From Candidatus Helarchaeota archaeon (GTDB lineage: Archaea; Asgardarchaeota; Lokiarchaeia; Helarchaeales; RDOG01), in assembly GCA_019058315.1 (NCBI GenBank), contig JAHPZH010000007.1, positions 186,001 to 250,000 on the forward strand: a DNA stretch of 64,000 bases, read 5' to 3'. Made by a program: the position numbers and the translations under genes. This document shows positions 46,085-55,106 of the stretch, piece by piece. The notes below the pieces were generated by a model. That model was not told where the DNA came from. It saw only the letters and a list, made by a program, of their open reading frames with translations, and made no database searches. The first letter of the stretch is position 1. Every line of letters starts with the position of its first letter.

Positions 46085-46876
46085 TTATAAAGACATTGTA
46101 ATAGAAGAAATGATTTCAGTTCCTGTTTGTTCTACTGCAAAAGTGAGGGTATCCATAGCAATCTCTGCGGTAAATGTAAATCCATCTTCAACTATTTCGA
46201 AAGTATAAGTCTCTTCTTCAGTTGGTGCTAATTCAATACTTAGTACTGTTTCATCTTCAGCAAATGATAAAGTATAACTCGGACCTGCGGCAGTATAATA
46301 AGTTATAGAAGCGGTATAACCTATTTCACTAGAACTTGAATTCAATTCAAATGAATGAACCAATCCAAATGCTGAAAATTCTATCGTTAGAATTGTTAAT
46401 CCTTCTGAAGTTTCCAGACCATAATATGTTCTATCAAGAGTAGCCGTTTCCATACTAAAAGTCCAAGTTTCTTCTTGATCTACTGAAATAGAACTTTGCC
46501 ATTGTAACTTACCAGAAGCGATTGCAAAGGGAATTATCAATAGACAAATGAGAATTATTGCAAAAATGGCAAAAACTATAAATTTTGGCTTATCTATTAT
46601 CTCAGGCATCCTTTTTATCAAGTAAAATAGACCAATTGTGAGTGCAAAAGCTAGAATAATTCCTAATGGTCCTAATATAAAATCTCCAAATTTCCCTAGA
46701 TCTATTCCTGGTAATACACCTACTTCAGGTTCACCTACTCGAGAATCTTCGAAGGTTGCCTTTTCAAATCCATCAGGATTTCCACTAGGAAAAGGTATTC
46801 CAAGAAATGCTAGAGGTATAATGGCCACAAGACACCCAGTTATTAAAAGTAATGCAAAAATTATTTTCTTATTCAT
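46085..46876 (-). CDS. CbiN/PDGLE-like subunit with extra beta-rich domain
   Basis: 263 aa. An N-terminal helix (6-27) is followed by a short outside loop with the PDGLE-type motif GNPDGFEKATFED (about 32-44), then a second helix (about 70-90) and a third (about 100-125). This resembles CbiN/PDGLE proteins that pair with CbiM. The last 135 residues are a Thr/Ser/Glu-rich, repetitive beta-strand domain predicted outside the membrane, not usual in this family. The start overlaps the cbiM stop in an ATGA. Confidence 0.75.
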   Translation of the reverse strand: MNKKIIFALLLITGCLVAIIPLAFLGIPFPSGNPDGFEKATFEDSRVGEPEVGVLPGIDLGKFGDFILGPLGIILAFALTIGLFYLIKRMPEIIDKPKFIVFAIFAIILICLLIIPFAIASGKLQWQSSISVDQEETWTFSMETATLDRTYYGLETSEGLTILTIEFSAFGLVHSFELNSSSSEIGYTASITYYTAAGPSYTLSFAEDETVLSIELAPTEEETYTFEIVEDGFTFTAEIAMDTLTFAVEQTGTEIISSITMSL

Positions 46877-47538
46877 TCTATAGCCTCCAGACCTAAGTTA
46901 TCGATGGTTGTTATTAATTCAGGTTTAGCTTTTGTGATATATGCTATGACAGCAGCGGTTATCGCAGCTTCACCAATTCCAATTATCAAATGATAAATTA
47001 ACATTGGTGGAAGGGACACTTCCCACGATACAACACCAGATAATTGAAGTTCTATTGGAACCATTAGAGCTGCCACAACAATTGATATAAAACTTGCAAT
47101 TGCTGAACTAATTATAAGATTCTTCCTGGTATCCAGTTTTCTTCCAAGTATTTTTACAAATAAAGCAAGTAAAACATATCCAAACATTCCACCTATTATT
47201 CCCATATTAAATACATTTACACCGATAGCCGTAATACCTCCATCACCCATAATAGCTTGTATTAATAAGACTAAAATCATTATTATGGGTGCTGCCCAAG
47301 GACCGAGTATTGCGGCAATCATAGTTCCTCCTACTAAATGTCCAGAAGTACCACCAGGAACAGGAAAATTTACAAATTGTGCTGCAAAAATAAACGCTGC
47401 TAATACACCAATATAAGGTACAAATTCTTCATCAAGCTCTTTTTCAAGTTTATAGAAACAAATTGCCAGTATTATCAATGAAATAACAAAAAAAGTTATC
47501 CATAGCCACGGTGCTAAAATACCATCTGGTATATGCAA
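46873..47538 (-). CDS. cbiM: ECF nickel/cobalt transporter substrate-binding subunit (CbiM-like)
   Basis: 221 aa with about seven helices. It begins MHIPDG, where the N-terminal amine and His2 coordinate the metal, and has VPGGTSGHLVGG (His about 67) and DGGITAIGVNVFNMGIIGG. First gene of the operon cbiM-cbiN-like-CPBP-cbiQ-cbiO. Whether Ni(II) or Co(II) is carried cannot be told. Upstream is a region of phased direct repeats that could be its operator. Confidence 0.92.
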   Translation of the reverse strand: MHIPDGILAPWLWITFFVISLIILAICFYKLEKELDEEFVPYIGVLAAFIFAAQFVNFPVPGGTSGHLVGGTMIAAILGPWAAPIIMILVLLIQAIMGDGGITAIGVNVFNMGIIGGMFGYVLLALFVKILGRKLDTRKNLIISSAIASFISIVVAALMVPIELQLSGVVSWEVSLPPMLIYHLIIGIGEAAITAAVIAYITKAKPELITTIDNLGLEAIE

Positions 47539-47574
47539 ATTATATTACTCCTTTTATATTTTTCAAAATAAGTG

Positions 47575-47654
47575 AGTATTACTAATTTTCAAAATAGTAT
47601 TATCCTAAGAAAAAAATTTGTATAAAAATATTACCTAATCATGTTTGAGTATTA
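47575..47654. promoter_or_regulatory. Phased direct repeats upstream of the metal transporter operon
   Basis: Four 7-bp direct repeats: AGTATTA at 47575, 47596 and 47648 and AATATTA at 47627. Steps are 21, 31 and 21 bp, close to whole helix turns, so the copies lie on one face. The shared extended form is GAGTATTACY at the first and last copies. They lie in the 185-bp divergent region between cbiM and the 233-aa unknown gene. A metal-responsive regulator is a possibility only. Confidence 0.4.
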
Positions 47655-47723
47655 CCCATTATATTTTATTAAAAAAAGAATTATGCTGATTTTATATTAA
47701 CGATTTTAATTGAGTGTGTGTTT

Positions 47724-48425
47724 ATGAAAAAATATGATGCAAGAGGTTTGATGGCATTTTGGACTAATATTGATGATGAACACTTGCTAGAAGTACAAAA
47801 ATGGCATAATTGTGAACATGTGACTGAACGAGTCACTATTCCAGGTTTTCTCGTTGGTCGGCGCTATCGAGGTGTCGATAAGGCGCATACTTATTTGATG
47901 TACTATGAAACAACAGATACAAGTATCTTACAAAGCGAACCATACCTTCATGCATTAAATAATTCTACACCTTGGACTAAAAAATCCTTAAAATATTTTA
48001 AAAATAATATTCGCAATATTTACGAATTGATTACAATAGAAGGAACCTCGGCGATCACTGAAGCTCCCTATCTCTACATCATCCGCTTTAATATTGCGTC
48101 TGAAAAGGAGAATGAAGTTGTTAATTGGCTCAAAACATATTATCTATCCAAAATATCTGCACTATCCAACGTTTATCGCTGTTGCCTTTATCAGATCGAT
48201 GAAAAAATCTCTAATATAATGACTGGTGAACGTGAGATATATGGTGGCGGACCGGGACAGCAGAAGTATTTACTAATGTTTGAGCTAGCTTCGCAATATT
48301 TACCAAAAAATCAAGAATGGCAAAGTATAAATGAAGAAAATTTAGATAAAATCAAATATTTTAAAAACAAATTCGAGGAATATTCTTTCCTAGAATTTTT
48401 TTTATATGCCCCAGAAAAAAATTAA
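47724..48425 (+). CDS. Protein of unknown function, possibly dimeric alpha/beta barrel
   Basis: 233 aa. It appears to hold two similar halves (MAFWTNIDDEHLLEVQKWHN at the start, and LYIIRFNIASEKENEVVNWL near 113) with strand-helix patterns like the dimeric alpha/beta-barrel (ferredoxin-like) fold. No active-site motif is claimed. ATG 47724 is preferred over GTG 47718. It is divergent from cbiM and ends overlapping the convergent oxidoreductase by 4 nt. Its codon use is less AT-biased than that of neighbours. Confidence 0.65.
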   Translation: MKKYDARGLMAFWTNIDDEHLLEVQKWHNCEHVTERVTIPGFLVGRRYRGVDKAHTYLMYYETTDTSILQSEPYLHALNNSTPWTKKSLKYFKNNIRNIYELITIEGTSAITEAPYLYIIRFNIASEKENEVVNWLKTYYLSKISALSNVYRCCLYQIDEKISNIMTGEREIYGGGPGQQKYLLMFELASQYLPKNQEWQSINEENLDKIKYFKNKFEEYSFLEFFLYAPEKN

Positions 48426-49792
48426 ATATATTGGGAATCTCTAAGGACACATCCTGTTGCTTTTCCTAGCTTCATTAATTCGGAACATTTTGAACAGGTT
48501 ACACACGTCTTTTTTTTCTCAATTTTTCCTTGTTGAAAAATTTGTCGTGGAAAATTTGGATTTGCAAACGCCATTCTACCAAATCCACAAATATCCACGT
48601 TTCTACCTTGGATTAACCCCGCTGCTACATATCCTGCATATTGCCGCAGAAAAGAATAGCATGAACCAACTACTATCATATCTTTAGGAATATGTTGTTT
48701 AACTACTGATGTTAAATTCATTATTCTGCTCACACCATATAAAGGATGTTCAGCAGGTAAATGACCGTCTTTTACGGAAGTGTTATAAGGTCTCGTTATA
48801 TGTGGTGTATAGTGGGGATTTCCTGCTGAGATGTTGATTAATCGCACACCTAATTGATATAACTGTTTTGCTAATTCTATAGGTTCTGTTAGATCAACTG
48901 ACGCTGGAAAGGTTTGGTTTTTTTGTGCCTTTACACCAAAGCCATTTGGGTAAGGGATGCCATCATAAATACCTAACCGCGAAGTTATAAAAAAGTTTGA
49001 ATCATTTTTAACTTTATTTTTTAATTTTTTGATAATATTTAGAAAGAATTTTGTTCTATTCTCTAAATTTTTTCCTCCATATTCCGAATCTTCTCTAATT
49101 CGAGCAGACAACAATTCGCTAATTAAATATCCATGACAAGCTTTAATGTCAACCCCATCAAAACCCGCTTCCTTTACTAATATCGCCTTCTTCACCCAAA
49201 TATCTTCTAACTCTTTTAATTCAATATCAGAAATAATTATTCCATCTTGTCTATTGACGTTAAGAGCTGCATCTAAATCTGAATTGTTATATACTCTTAT
49301 TGGGAATCTCTTTCCACCACTTTTAGAATATCTACCCGAATGATTTAATTGTAAAATTAGAACACATTCATTGCTAAATCCTAATTCCTTAAGTGTTTGA
49401 TTGCAAATCTCCCTGATTTTTATTACTAATTCTTTAAAATGCTTTAAATTTTCCTCCGTTATCATTAATTGGTGTTTATTTGAACGGGAATTCTCTGTTA
49501 TCGCACATGCTTCAAACCAGATTAACCCTACTCCACCTTTTGCATACCTAATATATCTTCTATAGGTTAGTTTACCTGGTGTTCCATCTTTATCTGAATC
49601 GAATCCCTCCATAGGATTTATAGATAACCGGTTTGGAATATATATGTCTTCTAGTTTAACTGCTGTTTTCAAAATTTCTGTTTCATAAGAGATTGGAATA
49701 GTTAACTCCAATTTTTTTATTTTATCCTCAAATTCTGATATGGATTTGAAAGTAAAAGGCTCAAATTTTTTTATAGATGAGGTCGGATTCAT
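48422..49792 (-). CDS. Old-yellow-enzyme-family FMN oxidoreductase with C-terminal cysteine motif
   Basis: 456 aa. FMN TIM barrel of the NADH:flavin oxidoreductase group: MEGFDSDKDGTPG near 61, QLNHSGRYSKSG, DGVDIKACHGYLISELLSAR and RIREDSEYGG-type signature, then GFGRMAFANPNFPR. After the barrel, CVTCSKCSELMKLGKATGC supplies four cysteines like the [4Fe-4S] site of 2,4-dienoyl-CoA-reductase-type enzymes. There is no room for the large FAD/NAD domain of those enzymes, so electrons must come from another protein. Substrate unknown. Confidence 0.85.
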   Translation of the reverse strand: MNPTSSIKKFEPFTFKSISEFEDKIKKLELTIPISYETEILKTAVKLEDIYIPNRLSINPMEGFDSDKDGTPGKLTYRRYIRYAKGGVGLIWFEACAITENSRSNKHQLMITEENLKHFKELVIKIREICNQTLKELGFSNECVLILQLNHSGRYSKSGGKRFPIRVYNNSDLDAALNVNRQDGIIISDIELKELEDIWVKKAILVKEAGFDGVDIKACHGYLISELLSARIREDSEYGGKNLENRTKFFLNIIKKLKNKVKNDSNFFITSRLGIYDGIPYPNGFGVKAQKNQTFPASVDLTEPIELAKQLYQLGVRLINISAGNPHYTPHITRPYNTSVKDGHLPAEHPLYGVSRIMNLTSVVKQHIPKDMIVVGSCYSFLRQYAGYVAAGLIQGRNVDICGFGRMAFANPNFPRQIFQQGKIEKKKTCVTCSKCSELMKLGKATGCVLRDSQYI

Positions 49793-49865
49793 CAGTATAA
49801 ACTGTAAAATATGATCTTTAAAGAGTTTGTTAGGATACTTAATTAAAAATTAAACCAAAAAGTAG

Positions 49866-50003
49866 CTATATTTTTTCAATATTTTTTCTCATTTTTCTAG
49901 ATTTTTCATTTAGTTCATAAAGAAACTGTTGAATTTGCAGATCAATTAATGAAGGTTTTTTATTATGTTCTGTTTCTTTATTATTTTTTATTTCATTAGT
50001 CAT
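49866..50003 (-). CDS. Small basic helical protein downstream of nrdD
   Basis: A 45-codon frame (MTNEIKNNKETEHNKK... ending RKNIEKI) that begins 24 nt after the nrdD stop on the same strand. It is predicted to be helical and charged, with LIDLQIQQFLYELNEK in the middle. No ribosome site is obvious. It could be a real small partner or chance. Confidence 0.4.
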   Translation of the reverse strand: MTNEIKNNKETEHNKKPSLIDLQIQQFLYELNEKSRKMRKNIEKI

Positions 50004-50027
50004 TTACTCTAAACCCAATAAAAAAAA

Positions 50028-51902
50028 TTAGATATGATATGAAGTTCTTAATTTAAATTCTGCCTTCTTAGCGGGGTTCCACCGTTCTACTGGTCTATAA
50101 TATCCTGTAACACGACTCCATATTATAGTCTGACTATTACAAATCGGACAAGAGGGAAAATTTCCTATTAGTGTTTTCTGGCAATTTTGGCATACAGAGA
50201 GGGTTGGAGTTATGCTAAAATAAGATAAATCCGAATTTTCAGCCGTATTCTTTATGAATTTGGTGAGACCTTCTACGTTAGAAATTTCATCCATAAATAG
50301 ATGCGTTATACATCCACCAGTAAATTCCCTATGAAATTCTCCCTCAATTTTTATTTTGTCAACTATACCTTTATAATCTACAGGCAGATGAGTGCTATTT
50401 GTATATTCTAGAACACCATTATCATTAATTGAATAATACGCCGCATCCCCAAAATCTTGATAGTCGTGAAATGCAAATCTTCCGGCTGTTTTTTCAGCTG
50501 GTGTCTGTTCTAAATTATATAACATTCTGTCTTCTCGTTGAAATTCGGCAATTCTTTCACGTATATATCTTAAGACTTTTTTTGTTAGCGCACGCCCAGC
50601 TATTGAATATATGGGTTGTCCAATATAATTCATACAAAAATCATGAAAACCGACAACTCCAATAGTATTAAAATGATTCATGAATCCACTACAAAGGGTT
50701 CGTTGAGTCGTGGGTAATAATCCGTTATTTAAACTATGAGTTATAACTTTTCGTTTATGTTTTAATTGTTTTCGGGCAATTTCTAAAATTTTATCTAGAT
50801 TTCCGAATAAATCTCCATTTTTACGTGATATAAATCCAATTCTAGGCATATTTAAAGAAACTACTCCAATGGATCCAGTATTTTCACCAATAGCCCAAAG
50901 TCCCCCAGAATGTTTTTCTATTTCATTATAATCAATTCTTAATCGGCAACACATACTTAAGTTAGAATCGGGCTGTAGATAATCAACATTATAATTTAGG
51001 AAATAGGGTGATCCTTTTTTAGCTGTGAGCTCCATAAGAAGTCTACCTATCTCGGAATCATATTCGAAATCTTTATCTAAAGCTATTGTAGGAATCGGAA
51101 ATGTAAATGGATTACCTTTTGCATCCCCCTCTTGAATTACTTCAATGAAAGCTCTATTAACCAGAGCCATGTCTTCTTTTAATTGATCATATGTAAAGGA
51201 TTGTTCTTTGCCTCCTAATAACGCAGGCACTCCTTTATATCGTTCAGGAAGTGTCAAATCTAATGTTATATTGATAAATGGAGGTTGATCACCATATCTT
51301 GTTGGAAAATTTAAATTGAAAACAAAATTTTGTATGTGCTGTTTTACTTGTTTATAGTCTAAATGATCTATCCTAACAAATGGGGCCAGTAGAACATCTA
51401 CATCAGAAAATGCTAGTGCCCCTGCCCATTCTCGCTGAACAGTGACTATAAAATTTATCATATGGTTTAAAATTGTTTGTAGATGTTTTGCGGGTTTTGC
51501 ACTTATAACTAAATCTAAACCATCCCTAATTAATTGGCGTAAATCCCATCCTGAACAATAACCACAAAATCTACTTGTCCATAGATCATGAAGGTGAATT
51601 AATCCTACCTCATGTGCTCTTACGGCGTCTGGAGCATTTTTATATAAATCTTTTAATGCATTTCTCTTAAAATCATATTGGCTAACTGAATTCACTAGTC
51701 CGCTAAAAGATTTTCTCGTATTTGCATTATCATTTTGTACAAAAGAATCTTGAAGATATTTCTTAATCTGACTTTCGATCATATTATCAAAATTTGCTAA
51801 ATCAACATGAACTGTCCTTCTAGTCGGGACTAATTCAATCTCTTCTCTTCTTAATGCCTCCACTTCAAGAATCCTATCAGGTTCTACACTTTTATCCATC
51901 AT
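50028..51902 (-). CDS. nrdD: Anaerobic (class III) ribonucleoside-triphosphate reductase
   Basis: 624 aa glycyl-radical enzyme that makes deoxyribonucleotides without oxygen. The glycyl loop is RVTGYYRPVERWNPAKKAEF with G600. A zinc site CQNCQK / CPICNS precedes it. The core has HEVGLIHLHDL, SGWDLRQLIRDG, REWAGALAFSDVD and NHFNTIGVVGFHDF. It lacks the N-terminal ATP-cone domain, so allosteric activity control is absent or done differently. No activase gene (nrdG) is in the window. Two inverted repeats lie upstream at 51995-52016 and 52170-52190. Confidence 0.95.
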   Translation of the reverse strand: MMDKSVEPDRILEVEALRREEIELVPTRRTVHVDLANFDNMIESQIKKYLQDSFVQNDNANTRKSFSGLVNSVSQYDFKRNALKDLYKNAPDAVRAHEVGLIHLHDLWTSRFCGYCSGWDLRQLIRDGLDLVISAKPAKHLQTILNHMINFIVTVQREWAGALAFSDVDVLLAPFVRIDHLDYKQVKQHIQNFVFNLNFPTRYGDQPPFINITLDLTLPERYKGVPALLGGKEQSFTYDQLKEDMALVNRAFIEVIQEGDAKGNPFTFPIPTIALDKDFEYDSEIGRLLMELTAKKGSPYFLNYNVDYLQPDSNLSMCCRLRIDYNEIEKHSGGLWAIGENTGSIGVVSLNMPRIGFISRKNGDLFGNLDKILEIARKQLKHKRKVITHSLNNGLLPTTQRTLCSGFMNHFNTIGVVGFHDFCMNYIGQPIYSIAGRALTKKVLRYIRERIAEFQREDRMLYNLEQTPAEKTAGRFAFHDYQDFGDAAYYSINDNGVLEYTNSTHLPVDYKGIVDKIKIEGEFHREFTGGCITHLFMDEISNVEGLTKFIKNTAENSDLSYFSITPTLSVCQNCQKTLIGNFPSCPICNSQTIIWSRVTGYYRPVERWNPAKKAEFKLRTSYHI

Positions 51903-52269
51903 CCAACGCCTCTTTTCTGTCCATTAATTATAATTTTTTTGATTTTCCCTCTAGAGTTTTTTATCGATAAACTTACCTTTTAGCCTAAAAAACCATTATC
52001 AAAAAAATTTGATAATTTTATAAAATAAATTTGAATAAATTATTTAAACCCCACTTTATTATAAAAATATTTTTGGATAGTACTATGAAAAAAATTTTAG
52101 TGGAAAATTAGTGATTTTTGCTATATTTGTGTTAAATTAGGATCAATCAATATACATGTTTTTTCATATTTAAATCAAATTTTGATTTAATTAGTATTAA
52201 TATTGAATAAAGATACACTTAATTAAATAAATAAATATTAAATTCTTCTTGTAGAGAAAAATATACAAT

Positions 52270-52420
52270 AGTTTTTTCTTTGTCATTGACAGAATTGATG
52301 GATCCGGATTTACTACATATGGTAAATTATTAGGGGATCATTTAAAACAAAAGAGAGATGTATTTATAACTCAATAACCATCCACTAATGAAATTGGTAA
52401 TCTAATTAGAAAATGAAGAA
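52270..52420 (+). pseudogene. Decayed 5' fragment of tmk, copy A
   Basis: About 150 bp matching the first 50 codons of tmk at 57560, including the P-loop region (GGATCCGGATTTACTA where the intact gene has GGATCTGGGACTACA) and CCATCCACTAATGAAATTGG. A GAA codon has become TAA (ACTCAATAACC) and there are small deletions. Similarity stops near 52420 where the leader of module A begins. Confidence 0.85.
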
Positions 52421-52593
52421 ACCTAAATCAAGAAATTTAACTTCGATATTACTTTTTCATAATCTTCAATTTCCACATATTTAAAAGCTCAACTTAAACT
52501 CCTAATTTCTTTAAATTTTTTAAATAAAATGTAATTTACTTAATGTTTTATATAAAATGGTTAATTTTTTTGATAAAAAAGGAAGTCAAAAAT

Positions 52594-53310
52594 ATGTTTC
52601 CATTTGAACCTGACTATTATTTGATATTATATATTCAAGCAATAATTTGGTTTATTTTAGTTGGATTTTTAATTTATTTAATTTTTAGAAACAAATTAAC
52701 CTATATTGATGAATTTAGACAGAGGATTGTTTCAGGAATTTTTTTCTTTATAATCATTATGAGTTGTATTCTAGTTTTTCAGGTTAGTCTTCAAATTCCT
52801 CAGGAAATTCTTATTATGGTATATTTAATTATGTTTATAGGTTATATAATTTTTATAGCATTAACTCTACATGGAATATCCAAACTTATTAATTATGTCT
52901 CTTCAATTATTGATTTTGAAACAAAGAATAAAAAGAAGTTTGCTATTATATTTTCGACAATTTTAACCGCTATTCTTTCTATCATATATGCTATCCCTAG
53001 ATTAAATGATGTTATATTGCTTACTGGATTATCTTTTCAAATAATATCATGGTTAATTGTTTATTTTGCTGCTATATACACATTATTTTTACATCAAGAG
53101 ATGAGAAAGATTGATTTAAATATCTTGTTATATTTTGGACTTTGTTATTTATGTATTGCTTCTAGTCAATTGCTTTCACTATTTCTGGATTCTAGAACCG
53201 ATATGTTATTTTGGGTATTTACCCTCTTATTTTTTACAGTATTAAATATCTTTTTAATCATTGGGTATTTAGATTTTAAAAATAAAGTAAATAAGGGATT
53301 AGTAAAATGA
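52594..53310 (+). CDS. Seven-helix membrane protein, array copy A
   Basis: 238 aa with seven predicted helices. Motifs shared by all four copies are ILYIQAIIWFI in helix 1, NKLTYIDEFRQ in the first loop, SSIIDFETKNKKK before helix 4, LFLHQEMRKID after helix 5 and IIGYLDFKNK at the end. ATG 52594 aligns with the starts of the other copies; the frame opens earlier at 52543. A repeated leader with AAGGAAGTC precedes it. It overlaps the partner gene by ATGA. Family unknown; the shape suggests a sensor or channel partner. Confidence 0.82.
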   Translation: MFPFEPDYYLILYIQAIIWFILVGFLIYLIFRNKLTYIDEFRQRIVSGIFFFIIIMSCILVFQVSLQIPQEILIMVYLIMFIGYIIFIALTLHGISKLINYVSSIIDFETKNKKKFAIIFSTILTAILSIIYAIPRLNDVILLTGLSFQIISWLIVYFAAIYTLFLHQEMRKIDLNILLYFGLCYLCIASSQLLSLFLDSRTDMLFWVFTLLFFTVLNIFLIIGYLDFKNKVNKGLVK

Positions 53311-53714
53311 GTAAAGATTTAATACAAGCGTATAAATTTCTACTGGATAATACTCTTTCTAGAAGTCAGGAAATACTTGGTAAAAAATTTATCATAAAGT
53401 TAATTAAAAAAGCTGAAAATATTACCACTAAGGAGGGAATGTCATTATTAAAGGGACTAGAATATAGTAAAAAAGAGTTACAACTCGATATACTATATAA
53501 AAACTACAATGAAAATGAAGCTGGCTATACAAAGGAAATTATTGTTGACACTTTTAATACACTCATAAAGCTAATCGATAAAGCGTTATCTATGCTTGTG
53601 GGGAAAGATAACGCAGTAAAAATAATTAATGATGGAGTGCAAGACACTAAACTTAATCAAAAAGCTCTTTTTGAAAAAGAAAATATTGAAGAATATTTGC
53701 GTTACAAAGTATAA
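53307..53714 (+). CDS. 135-aa helical partner protein, array copy A
   Basis: Soluble, charged, all-helical protein (MSKDLIQAYKFLLDNTLSR..., LIKLIDKALSMLVGK). The ATG overlaps the stop of the membrane gene (ATGA), which suggests coupled translation and a complex. It is about 84% identical by eye to copy C (about 21 differences in 135). No family is recognised. Confidence 0.8.
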   Translation: MSKDLIQAYKFLLDNTLSRSQEILGKKFIIKLIKKAENITTKEGMSLLKGLEYSKKELQLDILYKNYNENEAGYTKEIIVDTFNTLIKLIDKALSMLVGKDNAVKIINDGVQDTKLNQKALFEKENIEEYLRYKV

Positions 53715-53862
53715 AAACTGAATTGCGTAATAAGTGAATAACTCAAATATATTATTAATTCTTATTCATAAATTCATTTTAATTGTTTTCTTTAAAATTA
53801 TTTTTAATTAAAATATTACATATTATTGTACAATTTAATTGATAATCAAATTTTTTGGAGAA

Positions 53863-54020
53863 ATGAATAAATATATCCTTTTTCATTGTCATTGATGGAA
53901 TTGATGGATCTGGGACTACAACTTATTGTAAATTATTAGGGATCATTTAAAATAAAAGAGAGATGTATTTTTAGCTGAAGAACCATCCACTAATGAAATT
54001 GGTAATTTAATTAGAAAATA
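53863..54020 (+). pseudogene. Decayed 5' fragment of tmk, copy B
   Basis: Starts with an ATG in the same context as tmk (TTTTTTGGAGAAATGAAT) and matches its first 50 codons, including GGATCTGGGACTACAAC and CCATCCACTAATGAAATTGG. There is a frameshift within the first codons, further small indels and an AAATAA stop. Upstream, the spacer 53715-53862 also matches the spacer in front of intact tmk. Confidence 0.88.
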
Positions 54021-54199
54021 AAGAAACCCTAATCAAGAATTTTAACTTTAATATTACTTGTTCATAATTTTTAATTTCTAAATATTTAAAAGCTCAATTT
54101 AAACTCCTAATTCCTTTGAATTTTTTAAATAAAATGTAATTTACTTAATAGTTTATAAAAGAAGATTGATTTTTTTGATTAAAAAAGGAAGTCAAAAAA

Positions 54200-54928
54200 A
54201 TGTTTACATCAGGAACTAATTATGATTTCTTATTATATATCCAAGCAATAATTTGGTTTATATTAGCTGGATTTTTAATTTATTTAATTAATAAAAACAA
54301 ATTAACCTATGTTGATGAATTTAGACGAAAATTCGTTTCAGGAATTTACTTATTAATATTTTCCAATATTCTTACTATATTTTTTCAAGTCATCATAAAA
54401 ATTCCACAAGAATTCTATTTAATATTATATAGCTTTGTGACTTTCTTAGGTGTTGGGTTTATGATATTAACACTTATTGGAATATCCCAATTAATTGATC
54501 ATATTTCTTCGATAATTGATTTTGAAACAAAAAATAAAAAAAAGTACGCTATTTTAATTTCCGCAATTATAACAATAATTATTTCTATCTTATTTGGAAT
54601 AAGCAGATTAAATGATGCTACTCAGATTTCATTTATATTTGCAATTCCAATAGTTACTTTATTTTACTTTTATACTAGTACATATACGTTTTTATTACAT
54701 CAAGAGATGAAAAAAATCGATCTAAATTTTCTCTTATATATATCCCTTAGTTTTTTTACTTTTGGTATAAATTTAATTCCTGGAATATTTTTAGATATGA
54801 CATCTGACGCTTTTTATTGGGTGATTATTTACTTTATAAATATTGGATTCATTCTAATTTTAATCATTGGCTATTTGGATTTTAAGAAAAAAATAAATAG
54901 AGGTTTAAATAAGAGCTCAACAAAATAA
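54200..54928 (+). CDS. Seven-helix membrane protein, array copy B
   Basis: 242 aa, seven helices, same motifs as copy A (LLYIQAIIWFILAGFLIYLI, NKLTYVDEFRRK, SSIIDFETKNKKK, LLHQEMKKIDLN, IIGYLDFKKK). It is preceded by the repeated leader and AAGGAAGTC. Its natural partner gene has decayed to an 84-bp remnant, so it is an orphan in this array. The final residues SSTK result from mutation of the ATGA overlap. Confidence 0.8.
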   Translation: MFTSGTNYDFLLYIQAIIWFILAGFLIYLINKNKLTYVDEFRRKFVSGIYLLIFSNILTIFFQVIIKIPQEFYLILYSFVTFLGVGFMILTLIGISQLIDHISSIIDFETKNKKKYAILISAIITIIISILFGISRLNDATQISFIFAIPIVTLFYFYTSTYTFLLHQEMKKIDLNFLLYISLSFFTFGINLIPGIFLDMTSDAFYWVIIYFINIGFILILIIGYLDFKKKINRGLNKSSTK

Positions 54929-55008
54929 GTAAAGATTTAATATAAGCGTATAAATTTTTACTGGATAATACTCTTTCTAGAAGTCAGGAAATACTTGGTA
55001 AAAAGTTT
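54925..55008 (+). pseudogene. Remnant of the 135-aa partner gene, copy B
   Basis: 84 bp nearly identical to the start of the partner genes, but the ATG is now ATA and the CAA at codon 7 is TAA. Similarity stops at 55008 and runs straight into the repeated leader of copy C, so a deletion removed the rest of the gene, the spacer and a tmk fragment. Confidence 0.9.
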
Positions 55009-55106
55009 GAACTCCTAATCCTTTAAATTTTTTAGATAAAATGTAATTTACTTAATGTTTTATATAAGATGGGTAATTTCGTTTATAAAAAAAGGAAATC
55101 AAAAAT

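Noticed and set aside
51995..52190. Two perfect inverted repeats upstream of nrdD: ATTATCAAA-N4-TTTGATAAT (51995-52016) and TTAAATCAAA-N1-TTTGATTTAA (52170-52190).
   Set aside because: They share an ATCAAA/TTTGAT core, but spacers differ and in sequence about 70% AT several such palindromes are expected by chance in 64 kb. Kept as a note only.
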